Shown here: positions 1-8,419 of the stretch, piece by piece
Layout: every line of letters starts with the position of its first letter
How positions within the stretch are numbered: the stretch's first letter is position 1
NCBI RefSeq assembly: GCF_007671725.1
Contig: NZ_VCNM01000002.1
Location: 1,054,001 to 1,118,000, forward strand
Direction: 5' to 3'
Source: Halorubrum depositum
GTDB lineage: Archaea > Halobacteriota > Halobacteria > Halobacteriales > Haloferacaceae
DNA: 64,000 nucleotides
Notes under the pieces: model-generated
Database searches by the model: none
Told to the model about the DNA's origin: nothing
What the model saw: only the letters and a program-made list of their open reading frames with translations
Translations under genes and position numbers: made by a program

Positions 1-276
1 GTCCGAAACGCGGTCGAGCACGCGGGCGACGACGCCACCGTCACGGTCGGCGACCTCGACGGCGGCTTCTACGTGTCCGACGACGGCCCGGGGATCCCCG
101 AGGCCGACCGCGAGGCGGTGTTCGAGGCGGGGTTCACCACGAACGACGGCGGGACCGGCTTCGGGCTGGAGATCGTCGAGGCCGTCGCGGCGGCCCACGG
201 CTGGGACGTGCGCGTCACCGACGGCGCCGACGGCGGCGCGCGCTTCGAGTTCACCGGCGTCGACGTGCTCGACTGA
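1..276 (+). CDS. Histidine kinase, C-terminal ATP-binding part (partial)
   Basis: This open frame enters from the left edge and ends at a TGA. It encodes the end of a HATPase domain: an N-box (RNAVEHAG), a G1 box (DDGPGIP) and a G2 box ([10 protein letters not shown]). These are the ATP-binding signatures of sensor histidine kinases, here of the PAS-type common in haloarchaea. The sensor part lies outside the window, so the signal cannot be inferred. No response regulator follows directly. The family call is firm; the gene is incomplete. Confidence 0.9.
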   Translation, partial: VRNAVEHAGDDATVTVGDLDGGFYVSDDGPGIPEADREAVFEAGFTTNDGGTGFGLEIVEAVAAAHGWDVRVTDGADGGARFEFTGVDVLD

Positions 277-357
277 GCGGGCCCCGAGGCGGGAGAATCC
301 GACCCCCGAGGGTTCCGCGGTGGCAACCCTCAAATGGGCGCCCGACGACGGGAGGGT

Positions 358-1437
358 GTGAAGCGGATCCAGCTCGGCAACACCGTGTTCGAGGGCGAGA
401 ACGACGTCTACCTGCTCGACGGCGAGACGACCGCGCTGGTCGACACCGGCGTCGCGCTACCGGACGTCCGCGCCGACCTGGAGGCGGGCCTCGCCGACCA
501 CGGCGTCGCCTTCGCCGACGTCGACGCGGTCGCCCTGACCCACTGGCACCCCGACCACGCGGGGCTGGCCGGCGAGATACAGGCCGAGAGCGGCGCCGAC
601 GTGTACGTCCACGAGGCGGACGCGCCCCTCGTCGACGGGACCGAGACGCCGCTCGCGGCCGACCCCGACCTCCAGCGCGAGACGTTCGACCGATGGGGGC
701 TCCCCGACGAGGACCAGGACCGACTGCGAGACTTCTTCGACGCGGTGGGGACCGGGCTCAGCGGTCGCCCCGCCGAGGTGACGACGGTCGCCGACGGCGA
801 CGTGATCGAGGTCGGCGGCGTCGCCCTGGAGGCCGTCCACCTGCCGGGCCACACCGCCGGGCTCACCGGGTTCGCGTTCGACCCGCGCGAGGTCCCGGAC
901 CACGAGCCGGTCGGGCGGGCGGGGGGCCGAGCGCCGCGAGACGCGTCGACCGCCCCCGAGGAGCTGTTCGCCGGCGACGCCCTCCTCCCGCGGTACACCC
1001 CCAACGTTGGCGGCGCCGACGTCCGGGTCGACGCGCCGCTCGCGGCGTACGCCCGGAGCCTCGCGCGAATCGTCGAGCGCGACTTCGACGCGGCGCACCC
1101 GGGTCACCGCGAGCGGATCGACGACCCGAGCCGGCGGGCCGCGACGATCCTCGACCACCACCGCCACCGGACGCGCCGCGTGCTCGACGTCCTCGCCGAC
1201 CGCGGCCCCGCGACGGCGTGGGAGGTGTCGGCGGAGCTGTTCGGCGACCTCGTCGACATCCACGTGCTCCACGGGCCGGGCGAGGCGTTCGCGCACCTCG
1301 ACCACCTCGCGGACGCGGGGGTCGTCGAGCGCGACGGCGCCCGCTACCGCCTCGTCGACGCGGACCCCGACGTCGACGCGCTGTTCCCGACGACGCCGCT
1401 CGACGATTCCGTGGACGGGAGCGAGACGTCGGGGTGA
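358..1437 (+). CDS. Metallo-beta-lactamase fold hydrolase with C-terminal helix-turn-helix-like part
   Basis: The protein has about 359 residues. The HxHxDH zinc motif (HWHPDHAG, H62/H64/D66/H67) and a later GHTAG histidine identify an MBL-fold hydrolase, a family covering glyoxalase II, lactonases and other thioester or ester hydrolases. The last 90 or so residues resemble the winged-helix-like tail of the LACTB2 group and may bind substrate or nucleic acid. I chose the GTG at 358 because the protein then opens MKRIQLGNTVFEG, as typical of the family. An in-frame ATG at 334 would add eight Arg-rich residues. The substrate is unknown. Confidence 0.85.
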   Translation: MKRIQLGNTVFEGENDVYLLDGETTALVDTGVALPDVRADLEAGLADHGVAFADVDAVALTHWHPDHAGLAGEIQAESGADVYVHEADAPLVDGTETPLAADPDLQRETFDRWGLPDEDQDRLRDFFDAVGTGLSGRPAEVTTVADGDVIEVGGVALEAVHLPGHTAGLTGFAFDPREVPDHEPVGRAGGRAPRDASTAPEELFAGDALLPRYTPNVGGADVRVDAPLAAYARSLARIVERDFDAAHPGHRERIDDPSRRAATILDHHRHRTRRVLDVLADRGPATAWEVSAELFGDLVDIHVLHGPGEAFAHLDHLADAGVVERDGARYRLVDADPDVDALFPTTPLDDSVDGSETSG

Positions 1438-1477
1438 CCGTCGAAAGCTATTCGTTCGGCACGGCGTATCCACGGAC

Positions 1478-2422
1478 GTGAAGCGGGACACCCTCGCTGC
1501 GGTCCTCCTCGCCCTCCTCGCGGTCGTCGCCCTCGGCGTCGCGGCGGCGACGCTCGACTCCGCCGTGAGCCTCGGCGGCGGCGGGCTCGGCGGCACCGGT
1601 GACGGCGGTGGCCCGAGCGGGGAGAGCGGCGACGTCGGCGCGTCGCCCGCCCCGAGCGGCGGGGGCGCGCTCTCCGTCCCGCCCGCGTGCTTCGAGTTCC
1701 TCCGGGAACCGCCGGCGCTGCTGGCGTTCGCCGCCGTCCTCACCGGGGTCGCGGCGTTCGTCTACCGGGACACCGGCTCGCGGCTCGCCGCGGGCGCCGT
1801 CGCCGGATCGATGGGGGTCCCGGTCGCCGCGCTGGGCTGGCTGCTCTCGGCCTGCCGCCCGGTCGACGGGGAGATCGAGTTCGCGCTCGGCGCCGCGGTC
1901 GGCGAGGGCGGCTTCCTCCCGCAGGGCGGCGGGGGAGCCGGCGCGGGCGGCGGCGAGGGGACCGCCTCGGCGCCGGAGCTGCTGTTCGCGCTGGTCGTGG
2001 TCGCGGCGCTCGTCGCGAGCGTCGCCGTGCTCCTCGGCGCCGGCGGCGACGACGAGCCGGCCGACGGCGAAGGGCACGCCGAGAGCGAGGAATCGGACCC
2101 GGCCGACCCGGACCTCCGCGAGGTCGGGCGGACCGCGGGCGCGGCGGCCGAGCGGATCGAGCGGTCGGACGCCGACAACGAGGTGTACCGCGCGTGGCGC
2201 GACATGACCGAAGCCCTCGACGTGGACCGCCCCGCCTCCTCGACGCCCGCCGAGTTCGCGGCCGCGGCCGTCGACGCCGGCGTCGACGAGGAGCCGGTCG
2301 CGGACCTCACCGCCGTCTTCGAGCGGGTGCGGTACGGGGGCGAGGACGCGACGGCCGAGCGCGAGCGCCGGGCCGCCGAGGCCCTCCGCCGGATCGAGGA
2401 GCGCCACGGGGGTGCTGGGTAG
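1478..2422 (+). CDS. DUF4129 domain membrane protein
   Basis: The protein has about 314 residues, starting at GTG 1478. It has an N-terminal hydrophobic segment, a Gly/Ser-rich extracytoplasmic stretch, further membrane segments and a cytosolic C-terminal DUF4129 domain (VYRAWRDMTEALDVDRP, then a tail rich in Arg and Glu). DUF4129 proteins are usually encoded with DUF58 and MoxR proteins. Here the gene opens a four-gene run (1478-4893) whose members touch or overlap, so they are probably one transcript. The molecular role is unknown; a part in cell-surface or protease-like assembly is only inferred from this association. Confidence 0.8.
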   Translation: MKRDTLAAVLLALLAVVALGVAAATLDSAVSLGGGGLGGTGDGGGPSGESGDVGASPAPSGGGALSVPPACFEFLREPPALLAFAAVLTGVAAFVYRDTGSRLAAGAVAGSMGVPVAALGWLLSACRPVDGEIEFALGAAVGEGGFLPQGGGGAGAGGGEGTASAPELLFALVVVAALVASVAVLLGAGGDDEPADGEGHAESEESDPADPDLREVGRTAGAAAERIERSDADNEVYRAWRDMTEALDVDRPASSTPAEFAAAAVDAGVDEEPVADLTAVFERVRYGGEDATAERERRAAEALRRIEERHGGAG

Positions 2423-2424
2423 CG

Positions 2425-3018
2425 GTGCGGCCCCTCGTCGCCCTCGGCGTGGCGGCCGTCGCGGTCGGCTTCGTCGCAGCCGTCGACCGCGGGGTCGCGA
2501 GCGCGCTGGACCCGTCGACGGTCGTCGTCACCCTGATCGGCGCGCTCGGCGTGCTCCAAGGGGCCAGGTACGCCAACGCCCGCCGCAACCGGGATCGCGC
2601 GGCCACGTCCCCTGGCGACCCGGAGCGACGCGCGCCGGCGACGGTGCCCGGCGCCGACCTCGACGATCGCGTCGCGCGGGCGACCGGCTCCGCGCTCGGC
2701 GGTCACCGGGCCCGCCGGGAGATCCGCGACCGGGTCCGGGAGGTCGCGGTCGCGACCGTCGCCCGCGACCGGAACGTCTCGGTCGAGGCGGCCGAGCGCC
2801 TCGTCGAGACCGGCGAGTGGACCGACGACGCCACCGCCGCCGCGTTCCTCGCGCGCCCGTCGTCGTACCCGGTCCGGGTCCGGCTCCGGGCGGCGGTCTC
2901 GGGGCGCTCGCGCTACGAGTTCGGCCTCCGGGCCACCGTCGACGCAGTCGGGCGTCTGGAGGGGGACAACGGGGGGTCCGAGAGGGACGGCGAGGGGCGG
3001 GAGGCGAGCGATGAGTGA
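2425..3018 (+). CDS. Small membrane protein of the DUF58/DUF4129 operon
   Basis: The protein has about 197 residues, from GTG 2425, two bases after the previous stop. Two hydrophobic segments lie at the N terminus (about residues 4-20 and 30-48), followed by an Arg/Ala-rich cytosolic domain. It overlaps the start of the DUF58 gene by eight bases, so translation is probably coupled. By position and architecture it matches the haloarchaeal family I know as DUF7269, but that label is from memory. Function unknown. Confidence 0.7.
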   Translation: MRPLVALGVAAVAVGFVAAVDRGVASALDPSTVVVTLIGALGVLQGARYANARRNRDRAATSPGDPERRAPATVPGADLDDRVARATGSALGGHRARREIRDRVREVAVATVARDRNVSVEAAERLVETGEWTDDATAAAFLARPSSYPVRVRLRAAVSGRSRYEFGLRATVDAVGRLEGDNGGSERDGEGREASDE

Positions 3019-4324
3019 GGACGGCGAGCCAGCGACGACCGAGCACAGGCCCCTCCGCGAGGCCGAGACGGGGCGCTGGGACGGGATCCGCGGGGCGGCG
3101 CTCGCCCTGGTCGGCGTCGGAGTCGTCGCGCGGCGGCCGGGGCTCGTCCTCCTCGGGGCGGTCGGGGTCGGCTACGCCCTCTACGCCGGACTCGGCGAGG
3201 CGCCGGCCGCGACGCTCGACGTCGCCCGGACGGTGAGCGACGCGACGCCCGATCCCGGCGACGAGGTCACCGTCGCGGTCCGGGCGCGAAACGTCGGCGG
3301 CGCGCCGATCGCCGACCTCCGGCTCGTCGACGGGGTCCCGCCGGGGCTGGAGGTCGTCGACGGCCCCGCGCGGGTCGCGACCGCGCTCCGCCCGGGCGCC
3401 TCGGTCGCGTTCGAGTACGCGGTGCGCGCGACCCGCGGCGAGCACGAGTGGGAGGCGCTCACGGCGATCTCGCGGAACCCGGCGGGGTCGCGCGAGCGGA
3501 CGACCGCGATCGAGCCAACCGACCCCGCGCGGATCGTTTGCACCCCGGAGCTGTCGGCCGGCGGCGACCTCCCGCTCCGGGGGCTGACGACGCGGTCCCA
3601 CGGGCGGATGCCGACCGACGTCGGCGGGGCGGGCGTGGAGTTCCACGCCACCCGCGAGTACCGCCGCGGCGACCCGCTCAAGCGCGTCGACTGGAACCGC
3701 CGGGCGCGGACGGGCGAGCTGGCGACCGTGGAGCTCCGCGAGGAGCGCTCCGCGACCGTCGTCCTCCTGATCGACGCGCGGGAGGCCGCGTACGCCGCGT
3801 CCGAGCCCGCGGGAGAGACCGCGGTCGAGGCGAGCGTCGGCGCCGCCGGGCAGGCGTTCCGCGCGCTCCTCGACGGCGGCGACCGCGTCGGAATCGCGGC
3901 GCTCGGCCCCGTCGACTGCTGGCTCGCTCCGGGGGCGGGCACTGCACACGCCGCCCGCGGGCGCGAGACGCTGGCGACCGATCCCGCACTGGCGCCGACG
4001 CCGAGCGGGGACCGCTTCTACCGGTCGCTGTGGCTCCGCCGGTTCCGGCGGCGGCTCCCGGCCGACGCGCAGGTGCTGTTCTTCACCCCCCTCGTCGACG
4101 ACGCGCCCGCGTCGCTCGCGCGTCGGATCGACGCGCACGGCCACCTCGTCACCGTCCTCTCGCCGGACGTGACTGCGGCGGGAACCTCCGGCGAGCGGCT
4201 CGCCGGGTTCGAGCGCCGCGAGCGGCTGCGCGAGCTCCGGTCGGCGGGGATCCGCGCGGTCGAGTGGGGCGGAGAGTCGTTCCCCGTCGCGGTCGCGCGG
4301 GCGACGAGCAGGTGGTCGCCGTGA
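3011..4324 (+). CDS. DUF58 domain-containing protein
   Basis: The protein has 437 residues. Two N-terminal membrane segments are followed by a beta-rich region of the DUF11/CARDB type (about residues 65-160). The DUF58 core contains the hallmark EYRRGDPLKRVDWN near residue 216 and then a von Willebrand-A-like strand (VVLLIDAREA). DUF58 proteins act with MoxR AAA ATPases in poorly understood assembly systems. ATG 3011 overlaps the previous gene and the stop overlaps the next start (GTGA at 4321), indicating a translationally coupled operon. Confidence 0.88.
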   Translation: MSEDGEPATTEHRPLREAETGRWDGIRGAALALVGVGVVARRPGLVLLGAVGVGYALYAGLGEAPAATLDVARTVSDATPDPGDEVTVAVRARNVGGAPIADLRLVDGVPPGLEVVDGPARVATALRPGASVAFEYAVRATRGEHEWEALTAISRNPAGSRERTTAIEPTDPARIVCTPELSAGGDLPLRGLTTRSHGRMPTDVGGAGVEFHATREYRRGDPLKRVDWNRRARTGELATVELREERSATVVLLIDAREAAYAASEPAGETAVEASVGAAGQAFRALLDGGDRVGIAALGPVDCWLAPGAGTAHAARGRETLATDPALAPTPSGDRFYRSLWLRRFRRRLPADAQVLFFTPLVDDAPASLARRIDAHGHLVTVLSPDVTAAGTSGERLAGFERRERLRELRSAGIRAVEWGGESFPVAVARATSRWSP

Positions 4325-4893
4325 GCGTCGACATCTCCCCCGACGACGCCGACAACGCCGATGACGACGACGCCGACGACGCGACCGACCGCGTCGACCG
4401 GCCGGAGCGCGACGCCCGCCCCCCGACCCTCGCCGTCGTCGTCGGCCTCGTCGCGGCCGCGGTCGCGACCCTCGCCGCCTTCCTCGCAGCGCCGACCGGG
4501 GGTACCCTTCTCGCCGCCGCGACGGTCGGAATCGCCGCCGGGTCGCTCCGCCGGTCACACCGGCTCCTCTCGTGGGCGGCCGGGGTCGGGGTCGTCGGGC
4601 TCGCCGTCGCGGGGTATCGAGGCGGCGGCGTCGAGGCGCTGCTCGTCGCCGGGGTCGGGCTCGCCGTCGCGTGGGACCTCGCCGACCACGGGCTCTCGGT
4701 CGGCGCACAGGTCGGCCGCGACGCCCGGACCCGGCGGAACGTCGCCGTCCACGCGGGGACGACCCTGCTCGTCGGCGCGCTCTCGGTCGGGGTCGCCTCC
4801 GGCGTCTACCTCGCCGCCGCCGGGTCGCAGCCGGTCGCGGCCCTCGCGCTGCTGCTGTTCGGCGCGGTGGTGCTGGCGTCGGCGATCCGGTGA
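4321..4893 (+). CDS. Multi-pass membrane protein ending the DUF58 operon
   Basis: The protein has about 190 residues. An acidic Asp/Ala-rich N-terminal tail of about 35 residues precedes roughly six hydrophobic segments. The GTG at 4321 overlaps the TGA of the DUF58 gene, so the two are coupled. Its place matches the haloarchaeal family I recall as DUF7519, found at the end of such operons. No enzyme motif is visible. Confidence 0.7.
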   Translation: MSVDISPDDADNADDDDADDATDRVDRPERDARPPTLAVVVGLVAAAVATLAAFLAAPTGGTLLAAATVGIAAGSLRRSHRLLSWAAGVGVVGLAVAGYRGGGVEALLVAGVGLAVAWDLADHGLSVGAQVGRDARTRRNVAVHAGTTLLVGALSVGVASGVYLAAAGSQPVAALALLLFGAVVLASAIR

Positions 4894-4963
4894 GACCCGG
4901 ACCGCGACGGTCGAGCCGCCGCCGATCGCTTGCCCTTTTGTACTCCCCCGCCGACGCTCCGGT

Positions 4964-5032
4964 ATGCAAACCGCAGCGACCGTGGCGGCCGCGCTCCCTC
5001 CGAAACCCGACTTCGCGGGGTGGTCAGCGTGA
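4964..5032 (+). CDS. Possible 22-residue leader ORF before the KDG kinase
   Basis: An ATG at 4964 opens a 22-codon frame (start [17 protein letters not shown]) whose TGA overlaps the GTG start of the kinase gene. A T-rich box at 4935-4942 lies about 26 bases before this ATG, the usual spacing for a leaderless haloarchaeal transcript, so this may be the first codon of the mRNA with the kinase read by coupling. It may also be chance, since stops are rare at this GC content. No homologue is recognised. Confidence 0.35.
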   Translation: MQTAATVAAALPPKPDFAGWSA

Positions 5033-5985
5033 CGGACCTCGTAACGTTCGGCGAGACGATGCTCCGGCTCTCGCCGCCGCGAGGCGTCCGGCTGGAAACG
5101 ACACGGAAGCTCGGCGTCCAGGCAGGCGGGGCGGAGAGCAACGTCGCGGTCGGCGCGGCGCGGCTCGGCGCGGACGCCGTCTGGCTCTCGAAGCTCCCGG
5201 AGTCGCCGCTCGGGCGGCGGGTCGTGAGCGAGCTCCGGAGCCACGGGGTCCGAACCGGCGTCGCGTGGGCCGACCCCGAGTCGAGCCGCGTCGGGACGTA
5301 CTACCTCGAGCACGGCGGCGAGCCGCGCGGGACGACCGTGGTCTACGACCGCGCCGACGCCGCGATCACGACGGTCGAGCCCGGGGAGCTGCCGACCGCC
5401 GCGCTGGAGGCGGCCGAGCGCTTCCACACGACCGGGATCACCCCAGCTCTCTCCGAGCGTGCCGCGGAGACGACGACCGCGCTGCTCCGCGCCGCGGGCG
5501 AGGCCGGCGCGATCCGCTCGTTCGACCTGAACTACCGGGCGAAGCTCTGGGACCCCGAGACGGCCCGGGCGGCGTACGAGGAGCTGTTCGCGCACGTCGA
5601 CACGCTGTTCGTCCCGCGGCGCGACGCCCGCGAGGTGCTGGGCCGCGAGGGCGACGCCGTCGAGATTGCCCACGGGCTCGCCTCCGAGTTCGGCTTCGAC
5701 ACCGTCGTCGTCACGCGGGGCACGGAGGGGGCGGTGGCGCTGCGGGACGGCGCGGTGTACGAGCAGGGCGTCTTCGACGCGGAGACGTTCGACGCGATCG
5801 GCACCGGCGACGCCTTCGTCGCCGGCTACCTCGCCAAGCGGCTCGACGGCGGCGGCGTCGCGGACGGGCTGGAGTGGGCCGCCGCGGCCGCCGCCCTGAA
5901 GCGCACCGTCGACGGCGACCTCGCCGTGATCACGCCCGAGGACGTGGCCGACGTCGTCGACGGCGGCGGCGGCATCGACCGGTAG
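5029..5985 (+). CDS. kdgK: PfkB-family sugar kinase, probable 2-keto-3-deoxygluconate kinase
   Basis: The protein has about 318 residues and opens [16 protein letters not shown], the haloarchaeal KDG kinase style. It carries the ribokinase-family glycine pair ([16 protein letters not shown]) and the C-terminal signature [14 protein letters not shown] with catalytic base D261. KDG kinase makes 2-keto-3-deoxy-6-phosphogluconate from KDG and ATP in the semi-phosphorylative Entner-Doudoroff route. GTG 5029 was chosen for homology and a purine-rich tract just before it; GTG 5020 is in the same frame. PfkB substrate calls are hard, so another sugar or nucleoside substrate is possible. Confidence 0.82.
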   Translation: MTDLVTFGETMLRLSPPRGVRLETTRKLGVQAGGAESNVAVGAARLGADAVWLSKLPESPLGRRVVSELRSHGVRTGVAWADPESSRVGTYYLEHGGEPRGTTVVYDRADAAITTVEPGELPTAALEAAERFHTTGITPALSERAAETTTALLRAAGEAGAIRSFDLNYRAKLWDPETARAAYEELFAHVDTLFVPRRDAREVLGREGDAVEIAHGLASEFGFDTVVVTRGTEGAVALRDGAVYEQGVFDAETFDAIGTGDAFVAGYLAKRLDGGGVADGLEWAAAAAALKRTVDGDLAVITPEDVADVVDGGGGIDR

Positions 5986-6062
5986 GGGCCGGTCCGCCAG
6001 CGTTTCGGCCGGCGGCAGCCGCCCGCATTCCCTCCGGCGGGCGTCGCCCGCGTTCCGACCCG

Positions 6063-6068
6063 TTTATA
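6063..6068 (+). promoter_or_regulatory. TATA box of pyrE
   Basis: The hexamer TTTATA is centred about 27 bases before the pyrE ATG, the spacing expected for an almost leaderless archaeal transcript. Confidence 0.65.
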
Positions 6069-6092
6069 GTCGCCGGCCCGCCCCCTCAGGGT

Positions 6093-6641
6093 ATGACCAA
6101 CGACGAGCGACGACGCGAGCTCATCGCCGCGCTGCGGGCGGCCGACGCCGTCCGGTTCGGCGAGTTCGAGCTCTCGCACGGCGGCACCAGCGACTACTAC
6201 GTCGACAAGTACCTGTTCGAGACCGACCCGGCGGCGTTAACGCTCGTGAGCGAGGCGTTCGCGGCCCGGCTCGCCGACACCGACGCGAAGCTCGCGGGGG
6301 TCGCGCTCGGCGCCGTCCCGCTGGTGGCCGTGACGGCCGCCGAGATGGGCCGCCCGTACGTCATCGCGCGCAAGTCGGCGAAGGAGTACGGCACCGGCAA
6401 CCGCATCGAGGGCCGGCTCGACGAGGGCGAGGAGGTCGTCGTGTTAGAGGACATCGCCACGACCGGGCAGTCGGCCGTCGACGCCGTCGAGGCGCTGCGC
6501 GAGGCGGGCGCGACGGTGAACCGCGTGCTCGTCGTCGTCGACCGCGAGGAGGGGGCCGCGGAGCTGCTCGCCGACCACGGCGTGGAGCTGGAGTCGCTGC
6601 TGACGGCGACGGAGCTGCTGGCGGAGCGGGACGCGGAGTAA
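6093..6641 (+). CDS. pyrE: Orotate phosphoribosyltransferase
   Basis: The protein has 182 residues, the normal length. It converts orotate and PRPP to orotidine 5'-phosphate, the fifth step of pyrimidine synthesis. The PRPP-binding motif [13 protein letters not shown] lies near residues 114-126, and the substrate-end sequence [15 protein letters not shown] is typical of archaeal PyrE. The gene has its own promoter and is convergent with the MoxR gene. The identification is strong. Confidence 0.95.
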   Translation: MTNDERRRELIAALRAADAVRFGEFELSHGGTSDYYVDKYLFETDPAALTLVSEAFAARLADTDAKLAGVALGAVPLVAVTAAEMGRPYVIARKSAKEYGTGNRIEGRLDEGEEVVVLEDIATTGQSAVDAVEALREAGATVNRVLVVVDREEGAAELLADHGVELESLLTATELLAERDAE

Positions 6642-6644
6642 CGG

Positions 6645-6666
6645 TAGTCCGGGGCCGCGGGTTTTT
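6645..6666 (+). terminator. T-tract between the convergent pyrE and MoxR genes
   Basis: A run of five T at 6661-6665 follows a GC-rich stretch just after the pyrE stop. Haloarchaeal termination favours short U-tracts, so this is a plausible but weak terminator. Confidence 0.35.
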
Positions 6667-6675
6667 CAACCGGCG

Positions 6676-7638
6676 TCAGGTCTCCGGCGCGTCCACCGTC
6701 GGCACCGCGACGCGCTCCAAGACGTCGGCGATCACGTCGCGCTCGTCGACGTCGTTGACGGCGGCGTCCGGGGTCAACACGAGCCGGTGCGCGAGCGTCG
6801 GCTCCGCGACGCGCTTCACGTCGTCCGGGGTGACGAACTCGCGGCCGGCGACGACCGCCGCGGCGCGGGCGGTCTCGAACAGCCGCTGCGTGCCGCGGGG
6901 CGAAACGCCCACGTCGACGCGGCGGTCTTCGCGGGTCGCGCGGACGAGCGCGGCCATGTACCCGAGCAGGTCGTCGTCGACGCGTACGGTCTCCGGTACC
7001 TCGCGGAGCGCGGAGACGGCGTCGGGGTCGAGGACGCGGTCGACCGTCGGCGCCTGCTCGACGCGGCCGGCGCGCCGCCGGAGCAGTTCGACCTCACCGT
7101 CCTCGTCGGGGTAGCCGATCGAGGTCTTGATCGCGAAGCGGTCGAGCTGCGCCTCCGGCAGCGGGAACGCGCCCTCGCTCTCGACGGGGTTCTGGGTCGC
7201 GATGACGTAGAAGGGGCTGGGAAGCTCGTGGGTGTCGCCGTCGACGGTCACCTGTCCCTCCTCCATCGCCTCCAGCAGCGCGGCCTGGGTCTTCGGCGGC
7301 GCGCGGTTGATCTCGTCGGCGAGCACGACGTTGGCGAAGATCGGGCCGGGCGAGAAGGCGAAGGAGCCGTCGCGCTCGTCGAACACGTTCGTCCCGGTGA
7401 CGTCGGACGGGAGGAGGTCGGGCGTGAACTGCACCCGGGAGAACTCCAAGCCGAGCGCGGTCGCGAACGAGCGCGCCGAGAGGGTCTTGCCGGTGCCGGG
7501 CACGTCCTCCAAGAGGACGTGGCCGCGGGAGAGGATCCCGAGCGTGACGCGGTCGAGGAACTCGCGGTCGGCGACGACCGCGCCGCCGACCTCCTCGACG
7601 ACGCGCGAGCAGACCCTCGCCGCTTCGGGGACGTCCAT
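6676..7638 (-). CDS. MoxR-type AAA+ ATPase
   Basis: The protein has 320 residues. It has Walker A (EDVPGTGKTLSA), Walker B (VVLADEINRAPPKTQAALLE) and a sensor segment (FYVIATQNPVESEGAFPLP), all diagnostic of MoxR ATPases. MoxR proteins are thought to act as chaperone-like partners of DUF58 and von Willebrand-A proteins. Here it lies 1.8 kb beyond the DUF58/DUF4129 operon, on the opposite strand, with kdgK and pyrE between. The start at 7638 (MDVPEAARVCSRVVEEVGG) fits the family; an upstream in-frame extension is Arg-rich and unlikely. Confidence 0.92.
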   Translation of the reverse strand: MDVPEAARVCSRVVEEVGGAVVADREFLDRVTLGILSRGHVLLEDVPGTGKTLSARSFATALGLEFSRVQFTPDLLPSDVTGTNVFDERDGSFAFSPGPIFANVVLADEINRAPPKTQAALLEAMEEGQVTVDGDTHELPSPFYVIATQNPVESEGAFPLPEAQLDRFAIKTSIGYPDEDGEVELLRRRAGRVEQAPTVDRVLDPDAVSALREVPETVRVDDDLLGYMAALVRATREDRRVDVGVSPRGTQRLFETARAAAVVAGREFVTPDDVKRVAEPTLAHRLVLTPDAAVNDVDERDVIADVLERVAVPTVDAPET

Positions 7639-7813
7639 ACCGGGCGCACGGGAGCCGCGCCGAAAAGCGTTGCCGGCGGCGGTCCGGCTCCCCTCGGCAC
7701 CCTGGAGACGCGGTCTCGACGCGTCGCCGTCGCTGTCTGGGATCCGTCGCCGTCGGCGCTTCGTCACCGGCGATCGAAACGCATAACAGCGGAACCGGCC
7801 AACCCGCAAGTGA

Positions 7814-7898
7814 GCCGAGGTAGCCTAGCCTGGCCAAGGCGGTAGATTCGAAATCTACTGTCCATTCGGACACCGGAGTTCAAATCTCCGCCTCGGCG
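7814..7898 (+). tRNA. tRNA-Ser (anticodon CGA)
   Basis: A complete class II tRNA folds here. The acceptor arms GCCGAGG and CCTCGGC pair over 7 bp. The anticodon stem GTAGA/TCTAC encloses the loop TTCGAAA with anticodon CGA. A long variable arm (TGTCC..GGACA) and a T arm with TTCAAAT follow. The discriminator is G, as in serine tRNAs. CCA is not encoded and no intron is seen. Confidence 0.97.
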
Positions 7899-7957
7899 CT
7901 TCTCTCGAACGCCGCCCCGCGAGCGATGCGGCCGGGGACGGCGACCGCGGTCGGACC

Positions 7958-8269
7958 CTACGGCTGTCCGCCCAGCGACTCCTGCTCGCTCCCGGAGTCG
8001 CCCCGCAGCCGCCGTCGCCGCTTGTCGTAGGCCGCCTCCAGCTTCGCGTTCGTCGCCCGCGAGACGAGGTAGCAGTCGACCTCGTCGCCGTCGCGGGGGT
8101 GCGCGCTCGCGACCCAGACGTGGCCGTCGCCCGTCGAGAGGTCGGCCGCCCACCGCTCCGCGGCCGCGCGGCTCTCGAACGCGTGACGGGGGCCGTCCTC
8201 GAAGACGAGCCGCCCCACCTTCGCGTTGCGCTTGCGCGCCGAGGGCTTCACCGCGACGACGACGCTCAC
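7958..8269 (-). CDS. Small conserved-looking protein of unknown function
   Basis: The protein has 103 residues. The N-terminal half is basic (VVVAVKPSARKRNAKVGRL) and appears to form a small alpha/beta domain (HVWVASAHPRDGDEVDCYLV), with an Arg-rich tail. A clear TATA-like box (8292-8299, minus strand) lies about 26 bases before the ATG, which argues that it is expressed. I do not recognise a family or infer a function. Confidence 0.65.
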   Translation of the reverse strand: MSVVVAVKPSARKRNAKVGRLVFEDGPRHAFESRAAAERWAADLSTGDGHVWVASAHPRDGDEVDCYLVSRATNAKLEAAYDKRRRRLRGDSGSEQESLGGQP

Positions 8270-8291
8270 GGGCGACGTTCGGGCGTCATCG

Positions 8292-8299
8292 CTTAAAAA
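8292..8299 (-). promoter_or_regulatory. TATA-like box for the 103-residue protein
   Basis: On the minus strand this reads TTTTTAAG, about 26 bases upstream of the ATG at 8269. Confidence 0.6.
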
Positions 8300-8419
8300 C
8301 CTCGTCAGACGCGACCGCTCGCGACGCGGTCGGCGGTCGCCGCTCGACCGGTGAGACCACCGCGGACGGGGCGAGAGCGAACCGCAAGAAACCAGACCCC
8401 CGCCTCCCTACCCGGACGC

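Noticed and set aside
334-357. ATG 334 as start of the MBL protein
   Set aside because: It adds an Arg-rich stub not expected in the family. GTG 358 gives the usual N terminus. The choice remains uncertain.
457-1743. Long minus-strand frame opposite the MBL protein, and similar ones at 2528-4969, 15666-18188 and 22806-24704
   Set aside because: Arg-, Pro- and Ala-rich composition without domains, lying opposite clear genes. Stop codons are rare at this GC content, so these are shadows.
4572-6641. 689-codon plus-strand frame running through kdgK and into pyrE
   Set aside because: Only its end is real (pyrE). The rest is low-complexity Arg-rich sequence in the wrong frame of recognised genes.
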